Shown: one piece after another, positions 57,127 to 64,000 of the stretch
How the letters are laid out: the number at the start of each line of letters is the position of its first letter
How positions within the stretch are numbered: position 1 is the first letter of the stretch
From: Acytostelium subglobosum LB1
Lineage: Eukaryota; Evosea; Eumycetozoa; Acytosteliales; Acytosteliaceae
Assembly: GCF_000787575.1 (NCBI RefSeq)
Contig: NW_012236520.1
Coordinates: 558,001 to 622,000 of the forward strand
Direction of reading: 5' to 3'
Length of the DNA: 64,000 nt
Translations under genes and position numbers: made by a program
The notes under the pieces: generated by a model
What the model was told of the DNA's origin: nothing
Database searches by the model: none
The model's input: the letters and a program-made list of their open reading frames with translations, nothing else

Positions 57127-58145
57127 AAATAAATAATTATTTTATTGAATATAAATAATAATTAATAATAAATAAAAAATAATAATAAATAATAATTTAA
57201 TTGAAAGTGATATTAATTAAATAGTATAGTAATTTTGATTGTACTCGGAATTGCAATGAACAATGGGACATGATGGAAGTTGATCAACTACCCTTATCCA
57301 TTTCATTCAATGATCATTGCTAGTCAGTCAATCCATCAATCAATCAGTCAGTGAGTAAGTGGCTGTTGTCGACACGACACGCGATCCACAACAAGCAAAC
57401 AAGTTGTACTTGCACCATCCAATCATCATAGCTTCATGTCGATCGATACTGTCATTGTCATCATGGTAGGTGGGGAAATAATGCGATGTCACAACGGTAG
57501 GACTGAGAGAATGAAAGAGTGAGAATGGGATGAATGAGGAAGAAGTGTGATTGTATATGTTGATCATGATGATGGAGTGTTTGAGTTACTCCATCATCAT
57601 CATTATCACACTCACTCTTTAATGATTGTAGACGATGCCTAGTCCATTATTGGCTATGAACATATGATAATGATCACTACTAATCGAGATTTGAATGAAA
57701 TGTATAAATAGAAGTGAGTGTGATTGTGTGATCAACCCATTGTATGTGTGTGTCCAATCAACACATACACACTTGTGATCAAGATTACGAAATACGAATT
57801 GGGTGAGTGTATGTGTTAAAGTGATGAAGTTGGTGGGTATTGGAATATATATATGACGACAATAATAATAATAATAATAATAATTATATGTGTTCACACT
57901 TTCATTCAATTATTACCATAAAAGGTAAGAAATATTCCACTGATTGTGATTGAGTGATTGAGTGATTGAAGTGTGTGAGAAGGAATGGACCTATTCTTTG
58001 ATGGCACTTAAACTGACATTATCATTATATATTACGTAATCATAATCAATCAATCAACTAGACGACGTACCCCACAAATAGATAGTGTCCATTGCTTTAC
58101 GAACCGACAAAGTAGTTAAAATAAATATTATTATTATTATTATCT
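57127..58145. other. Intergenic
   Basis: AT-rich, with (AATA)n next to the bZIP start and (ATA)n runs near 57860 and 58125. Low-complexity open frames only. Confidence 0.4.
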
Positions 58146-58861
58146 CTATGTACCATATACTATATGATCAATAAGTATCATAGAGGCAATCAATAGTGCA
58201 TTCTTCTTTGGTGTTGTATCAGTTGGAAAGGTGATTATTGTCTTCTGGCCAGTGTATACTTTTTTGTGATTGATCATTTCAATGAATGACATATCTTTGA
58301 AAATGGATCCTACCTCTGGACCAACTACGTTATCACCATCCTCTGTCTTGATAATTGATCTAACAGTCCAAAGTTGAAGAGACTCTTCTCTTTCAAATAG
58401 ATCATCCGATCCCAGAATCCTAAATATCTCTTCATCTTCATCATTGTACACTTTATATGATGGAGTCCACCGTGTGAATATATTGACTACTTGTCCTATC
58501 TTTCGGCCAGGTTCCTCAGTGTCATCTCCCATGAACACCTCCAATGTTGGATTGGCATAACAAACATATGAAGGTTGGTTCAACTCCAATATATGATTAC
58601 TATCCGTCTTTAAACTCATTGATATTGGAGTATGCCATTGGAAAGAACATTCCACTGGGTTAGACTTTCCAATCAATTCAACTATATTAGTATTGGTAAG
58701 GTAATGTTGGAATTATTATTTGGTATTATTATTATTATCATTATTTAATCATAATAACATACCTTGATTATTATCTGTACTAAACTTGAACAACATTCTT
58801 GATCGGTTTTTGATCTTACAATTAATTTATTATGTCTATTCAATATATCGAATGAATCCAT
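58146..58861 (-). CDS. Phospholipid scramblase-like protein (apparent one-base frameshift)
   Basis: Exons 58763-58861 and 58146-58681, about 212 residues. The C-terminal half follows the scramblase barrel: GRKIGQVVNIFTRWTPSYKV, EEIFRILG, then the end KKNALLIASMILIDHIVY, which matches the buried C-terminal helix of scramblases. The first exon has ATG and reads MDSFDILNRHNKLIVRSK, then must move by one base to read NRSRMLFKFSTDNNQ into the phase-1 junction. Adding one base to the A5 (CAAAAACC) run restores this. Either a sequencing indel or a real lesion. Role by family: Ca-responsive lipid mixing or membrane-linked signalling; not certain here. Confidence 0.65.
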
Positions 58862-59033
58862 CTAATTACTAATAAATATTTATCTTCTATTATTTATCTT
58901 ATTATTATTTGAACAATGAATGATATTTATTTTGTTTTGGTTTAATTAAACAACCATCGTTAAATCAAATCAGGCTTCATCCCGAGTTGAGGCAAGAGTT
59001 CACTGTGAACCTTGGGAACATCAAAGAATTAAA

Positions 59034-60556
59034 GTGTGGTTGAAGTTGAGACCAATCAAGTTGATCACTTCAAATTCAATGATGATGTTGATGCAACAGA
59101 CACGATTAACTATTAGTAGTAGTAGTAGTTGTTTTGTTGGTGGTCGCTCACCATTGCTAAGATCACTCATCAACAGCAGCAGTAGATACTACACTACAAC
59201 TACAACTGGCAAGGTCTACTCATGGGGATCAGGATCAAACGGCAAATGTACTTGTCAGATTGAAGATCACAACATGATGTACTGTTCAATCACTTACTTA
59301 CTCACTTACTCTCTATCAATCAATTACATAGTAGGACATGGAATGGGTGTCAATCAACTGAACAAGCCTACATTTGTTAGAGAACTGATACAACATGATG
59401 TCACTCATATTAGTTGTGGAACAACATTTACAATGTTTGCAGCAGCAGCTACACCGACAAGTACTATTCAATCACAACAACAGATACAACTATTAGGATG
59501 TGGAGATAACTCTTATGGTCAACTGATCATTGGCAATGGAAAGATACCGGTACTAGAGAACATTGTACCGTTGAGTAATGATTGCGAGTCATTCAAGCCA
59601 CCCAACTTGGTGGGCCGCTCAGTGAAACAGTTGACATCGGGCACCTTTCACAGCGCATGTCTACTGGACGATGGCAATGTTTATCTGTGGGGCAGTGCCA
59701 ACAGCGGGCAGCTCGGCTCACCGACCTATGCCCGTCTCTTGTACAACCCCTACCTAAACACGAGGCTTCAAAAGACTGGCGTACAGCGCTTGTCGTGCGG
59801 CTCGACCTTCACAGTCGCATTGTCCAACGATGGTCAACTCTACACATTTGGCTCGGCAATCTTTAACGAACTAGGTCACGACAATGAGTTTAATGAGCGT
59901 ACACCAAAGCGTATAAGACATGCACTGCTACAGGACCGTCCACCAGTGGTCGACATCAGTTCAGGCTACTTTCATTCAATGGCCCTAACTCAAGACAATC
60001 GAGTGTTGGTTTGGGGTCGCAATCAAGAGGGTCAATGCCAACCGGTGGAGAAGGGCATGGAGAAGGGATGCTTCTCTTCAGTCCATGAGCTAGACATCTC
60101 CCGACTACATGGTGATCCAATCATTCAAATTGGATGTGGTAGTTTCTCATCATACATACTCACAAAGTCTGGTGCAATGTACTCTATTGGTTCAAATGAT
60201 CATGGACAGGTAATGTGATTGGATATGTTAATGATTGACGTGTGTGATGGAGGATACTGACTAACTCACTCAATCACTCACAACAGCTTGGAGTTGGATC
60301 GGAATCATTGTTTGGACAGTTGAATCACATTAGTACATTACCTGCGGGCATAACAAAGTTCTGGACTGGACATCAATACGCCATTGCTACCGATGGACAG
60401 AAGTACTATGGTTGGGGATCAAACTACGACTTCCAATTGGCGTTGGACAAACGATGTGTATACAATCAACCAGTTGTACTGGATAGTCTCTCTGCGATTG
60501 GTCAACCCATCAAACATATTGCTGCCTCTGTCACACATGCACTAGCACTTGTTTAA
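59034..60556 (+). CDS. RCC1-repeat protein, probably mitochondrial (RCC1L-like)
   Basis: Exons 59034-59247, 59332-60209 and 60287-60556 join to 453 residues. RCC1 beta-propeller repeats recur: GKVYSWGSGSNGKLGHG, LLGCGDNSYGQL, GNVYLWGSANSGQLG, GQLYTFGSAIFNELGHD, RVLVWGRNQEGQC, MYSIGSNDHGQLGVG and KYYGWGSNYDFQLA, about seven blades. The first ~55 residues are basic and hydroxylated (RSLINSSSRYYTTTTT), like a mitochondrial presequence. That agrees with RCC1L/WBSCR16, a mitochondrial ribosome-assembly and fusion-linked factor, more than with nuclear RCC1. The intron after GSNGK is fixed because it restores LGHG. Confidence 0.8.
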
Positions 60557-61121
60557 CATGTTAAATTTATATGTCGTATGACCCCGTCATCATTCGGTCT
60601 CATCAACATTACATTATAGTCATATGCAAGAGTAAACTAAACAATCATAAGTATACCGATATATCCAGGCAATGAAGACGTCAACTACAATGTAGAAATG
60701 ATACGACACACGCACGCACACAAACACTCGTCTGATCAATCAATCAATCAATTATGTTTGTGGATGAGGGGGTGTTGTGGTTGCTGATGTCAGGAATGAT
60801 TGAGTGATGGCAATTAATTTAAACCCTAATTATGATCAATCAAGGAGTAGGATGATATAACACTCTAAATAGTAATACAATAGTAGGCTGGGTATACCCA
60901 TTAATCACAGTTTACTTCACAGAACAGACGTCAGCAGCCCATTATTATCTCCTCCTGGAACAATCAAATATAGATGTAAAACTCCCAACAACAAGATATA
61001 TTATTATCAATGTATCCATCAAGTATAAATACAATACCCTGTTGGGATTTGAAAGGACATCAATCAAGTATCACTACATTACTAAATAAGTATCATTACT
61101 AACAATCAATCTAAACAAACA
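60557..61121. other. Intergenic
   Basis: No gene seen. The end is the AT-rich promoter of the next small gene, with a TATAAATA box near 61023. Confidence 0.4.
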
Positions 61122-61393
61122 ATGCTCATCAGTATGTATTAATATCTATTTAACTTGGATGTATTATAAATATCCAAATCTAACCTTATTCACTCAATAT
61201 AACACCAGAGAACCTCAAATCAATTGGCTCCGTCAACCTTACTTCCAAGTCCAACGGTCAATTTAACATCACCAGTGGTACCTCTGTGGACCAGGGCTCT
61301 GACAAGTTGACATGCAACCTGCTCACTGTCAGTATTCCATGTCTTGATATCCTTGGAATTGTCAAGGTTACCAACCTCTGGATTTGCATCTAA
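61122..61393 (+). CDS. Small two-exon protein, 64 residues
   Basis: Exons 61122-61131 (10 nt) and 61209-61393 (185 nt), donor GTATGT and acceptor ACACCAG. Reads MLIKNLKSIGSVNLTSKSNG, then a Ser/Thr-rich part and a hydrophobic end with LTVSIPCLDILGIVKVTNLW. The second exon is GC-richer than its surroundings and the conserved-looking TATA and leader are present. Shares start and exon lengths with 53755-54019. No function known. Confidence 0.6.
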
Positions 61394-63112
61394 GTCTTCT
61401 GCAGCATCTGTGGTTCCAAATGTCACCTTAACTGATCATGATTTAGCTAGCTGTACATAGCCATGTCTCTTATTCATTCAACTATCAATACCATCCATCC
61501 AACATCAATGATCTTAATAACATTCATTTATATTCTATAGGAGAAGATAACTTTTAAATCTTTGAATATCAATAAAACAAAAATAATACTTAACAATAAT
61601 ATTTATATATATTATTAAGGGTACAAATATCAATATATCCTAGTGTCTGTTGGATTTCCATTGGACACCTTTCATGAGTAACTACCCGTCCAACAAATGA
61701 ATATGGTTAGGTTGGATAGCACGATTGGGTACACACTCCAATGTCCTGCAAAGACAAACACGGCATGCTGTAGAAATTTTATCCTTCTGGATCTGGAAAC
61801 TAATGATTGGTCGGTTTCAAGTTCGGTATTATGTTTGAATGAAAAAAAAGGACCTTTGCAAAAGTACCCTACCAAGCTATCCTATACCTTCCAAAAATGA
61901 TTTGATATTATATTATGTGTTATAATGTAATATAAGAGGATGTACATTATTATTAGTTATAGGGTCATAATGACATGGTACAATCGTCATCATTTTGAAT
62001 AGAACATTTATCTTATTTTTTGAATTCTACGATAACATATACTAGACCCCTAGTATGTTTGATTAGAGAGTATTATCAAAGTAGTATAAATATTAATATT
62101 AGTATTAGTATTTGTATTGTAATTTGAGGCAATAATAACAAACTACATAAAAAAGGACTTGACACTTGTCAATAATAATAATAGTGACATACAACATCGT
62201 AACATTCATACCCCATACACCAAACCAAACTCTACTACTATCAGAACGACAAACCATCCATCCGTCAGTCCAGCCAATCAAACAATCAATCAATCAATCA
62301 ATCGATCAAATAGTTAGTGTTCGACCTAGCTTGTTGCTTGATTGTGTGTTAACCCTAACCCTCTTGCTGTCTGACTTCCATCGAACACACATTCTCATCC
62401 AAACCAACAAACACACACCTTCCTACATCCAATCCAAACAAACACTCACCCCCACCTCACAGTTCACTTTCTTTCTTTCAGGTCCACATACACACACAAT
62501 TTAACACTTTATTTTCACTCATTCACTCATTCACTCTCTATCACTCTCCTTTTGTGTGTGCTTGGTTGTCTCTCAAACAAACAACTCAACAACTCACTAT
62601 CTCTCTATCTCTACCAACCACTCTATCCCTATCACCATTCATTCATTCATTCAACATTGACACACTCACCACTTCACTTCACATCACATCCAATCGCATC
62701 ACAACTCACTCTTGGAGTAGTACTACAACTACTGAGCTCATCAGAAGAAGCAACAGTAGCATTAGACAGTCAGTCAGTCAGTCAGTCAGTTCCAGTCAGT
62801 CAGTTCCAGTCATTCACTTCAACAAGACAAAAGTCGACCTATTGTTGTTGTTGCAATTGATGTTTGACCTATCAATCAAGTCACTCAACAATCAGTTACC
62901 AGTCTTAGTCTCAGAGCGGTAGCATCGACAAAACATACAGCAATCAATCAATCAATCAATAGATAATCGATAGAATCATACAGAGCAATAGCAACAGTAA
63001 TAATAATATCAAGGTGACGACGACCCAGAAGGGATTGATTGACCAACCGCCAATCAACTGTATCTATCCCCAACCATCCCATCCAAACGCTCCCGCGGTC
63101 CAACCAATTATT
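61394..63112. other. Intergenic and probable leader of the Q/N-rich gene
   Basis: A stretch at 61680-61900 has open frames on both strands (about 67 codons each) without support. From 62200 on the DNA is (CA)-, (AATC)- and (CAGT)-rich, typical of a long promoter or leader. An acceptor-like CATACAG at 62980 opens a frame into the next gene. Confidence 0.4.
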
Positions 63113-64000
63113 ATGGAACATATCGTCGATCCATTGCCATCTGCTCCTGCCGATCACCATCTCTTAAAGCGAAAGGAACCCTGTCCATACTCTGACGACT
63201 TAGCTTTAAACTCTCCACTTAGACGAATAGGGTAAGTTGAGTGGAAGATACAACAAAGGTGAATGAATTGATCATTTTTCTAATCGTCATCGTCATCATC
63301 GTTATCTTCATTTAGATGCCAGGTGAGACAACAATATATCACAAATCCATTACAGATTACAGAATTCATGTCATATAGCAATAGCAATGGTGGACCTCCA
63401 CCACCGTCTCTTCCACATTTACAACCAATGAATCATCAACAACAACATCATCTACAACAACAAATTCAACAGCAGCAGCAGCAACAACAGCAGCATCAAC
63501 AACTTCAACAACAACAACAACAACAACAACAATGGAATCACCATACATACTTTGGTAATATGGACTCTGGCATTAAGGCACTGAGTGGATCGGTTGCCAC
63601 CCCATTGGCACCATTTGGTATCCATCCTAGCCTAGTGTCACAGACACATCCACACCAAAATCCTCTTAGGCCACTACAACAACAACAACTCGCCTCAAAT
63701 TCCCCGTCCAAGAGTCGGAGAATCACTCCACCACAGACTGTACATAATGAACCAACGTCAACAATGATGACTACAACAACAACTACATCGTCATCATCAC
63801 CACCAACAACAACAACATCATCTTCATCAGATTTAAACAACAATTGTATCACCAATCCAAATACTTCTAGCATCGATGGCATTCATGGAAACAATACCAA
63901 CAACGTCGTCAACTGCAATGGGAGCAACAACAATGGCATGGCACATAGCAAGTTGCACCCGCCCTCATTCGATCCAATTGGTACGAATCACTTTGGCCTG
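63113..64000 (+). CDS. Q/N-rich protein, 5' part (cut by window end)
   Basis: Exon 63113-63231 and exon 63316 to beyond 64000. The first ATG in frame gives MEHIVDPLPSAPADHHLLKR, then KRKEPCPYSDDLALNSPLRR and, across the intron, GCQVRQQYITNPLQITEF. Afterwards come poly-Q, poly-T/S and poly-N tracts. The frame is open upstream of this ATG to an acceptor at 62980, so an earlier exon may exist. The short non-repetitive blocks look conserved, but I do not recognise the family. A nuclear regulator would fit the composition. Confidence 0.55.

Noticed and set aside
61672-61900. Overlapping ~67-codon frames on both strands
   Set aside because: Neither strand shows a family motif, and two equal opposite frames suggest chance; kept only as a note in the intergenic entry.

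Overview
The window is nuclear DNA of a dictyostelid social amoeba (Amoebozoa). The evidence is short AT-rich introns with GTATGT/GTAAGT donors, AT-rich intergenic DNA full of (GATT)n/(AATC)n runs, proteins loaded with poly-Q, poly-N, poly-T/S and poly-D tracts, and typical dictyostelid families (comitin-like lectin, filamin-HECT ligase, phospholipase B-like, small two-exon proteins). The species cannot be fixed by eye. One 100-N assembly gap lies in a poly-Q tract at 49455-49554. Two genes need a one-base homopolymer correction, which suggests assembly indels.

Layout. 1-5.0 kb: a HEI10/CCNB1IP1-like meiotic RING protein (cut by the window edge), the RAD9 subunit of the 9-1-1 clamp, an F-box-like protein with a duplicated tail, and a small secreted protein. 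5.1-13.6 kb: an accessory block without intact protein genes. It holds a ~120-130 bp leader repeat (two copies), arrays of a degenerate 15-bp minisatellite, a TTAA-flanked MITE inside one array, a 1.15-kb element with ~100-bp terminal inverted repeats, and broken copies of host genes (MOT1/BTAF1 helicase, an ABC transporter whose parent is at 33.4-35.5 kb, and the 3' half of U6 snRNA). The apparently intact U6 gene closes the block at 13.7-13.8 kb. 14.8-37.2 kb: ordinary genes: RPL15 (4-nt first exon), a GPI ethanolamine-phosphate transferase, a phospholipase B-like protein, an atypical E2F with two DNA-binding domains, a hotdog thioesterase, tRNA-splicing endonuclease subunit SEN34, MBF1, a two-domain comitin-like lectin, a CHY zinc-finger protein, an ABCB half transporter and SURF6/Rrp14. 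39-47.8 kb: filamin-HECT ubiquitin ligase, tRNA-Lys(CUU) and tRNA-His(GUG), each with a duplicated 5' half beside it, a MYND protein and elongation factor 2. 49-64 kb: a KANSL2/INO80D-type protein, a ubiquitin-like protein, an XLF/NHEJ1 homologue with a C-terminal Ku-binding-like motif, a PDK1-like kinase, a bZIP factor, a scramblase-like protein, a mitochondrial-looking RCC1 protein, two small 64-residue proteins with identical exon lengths, and the start of a Q/N-rich protein cut by the window end.

Neighbouring genes do not form operons. Themes recur by function only: genome maintenance (HEI10-like, RAD9, XLF), RNA processing (U6, SEN34), translation (RPL15, EF2, tRNAs) and signalling (PDK1, HECT, E2F, bZIP). 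Exon borders were read by eye from splice motifs and reading-frame continuity; no search was run.
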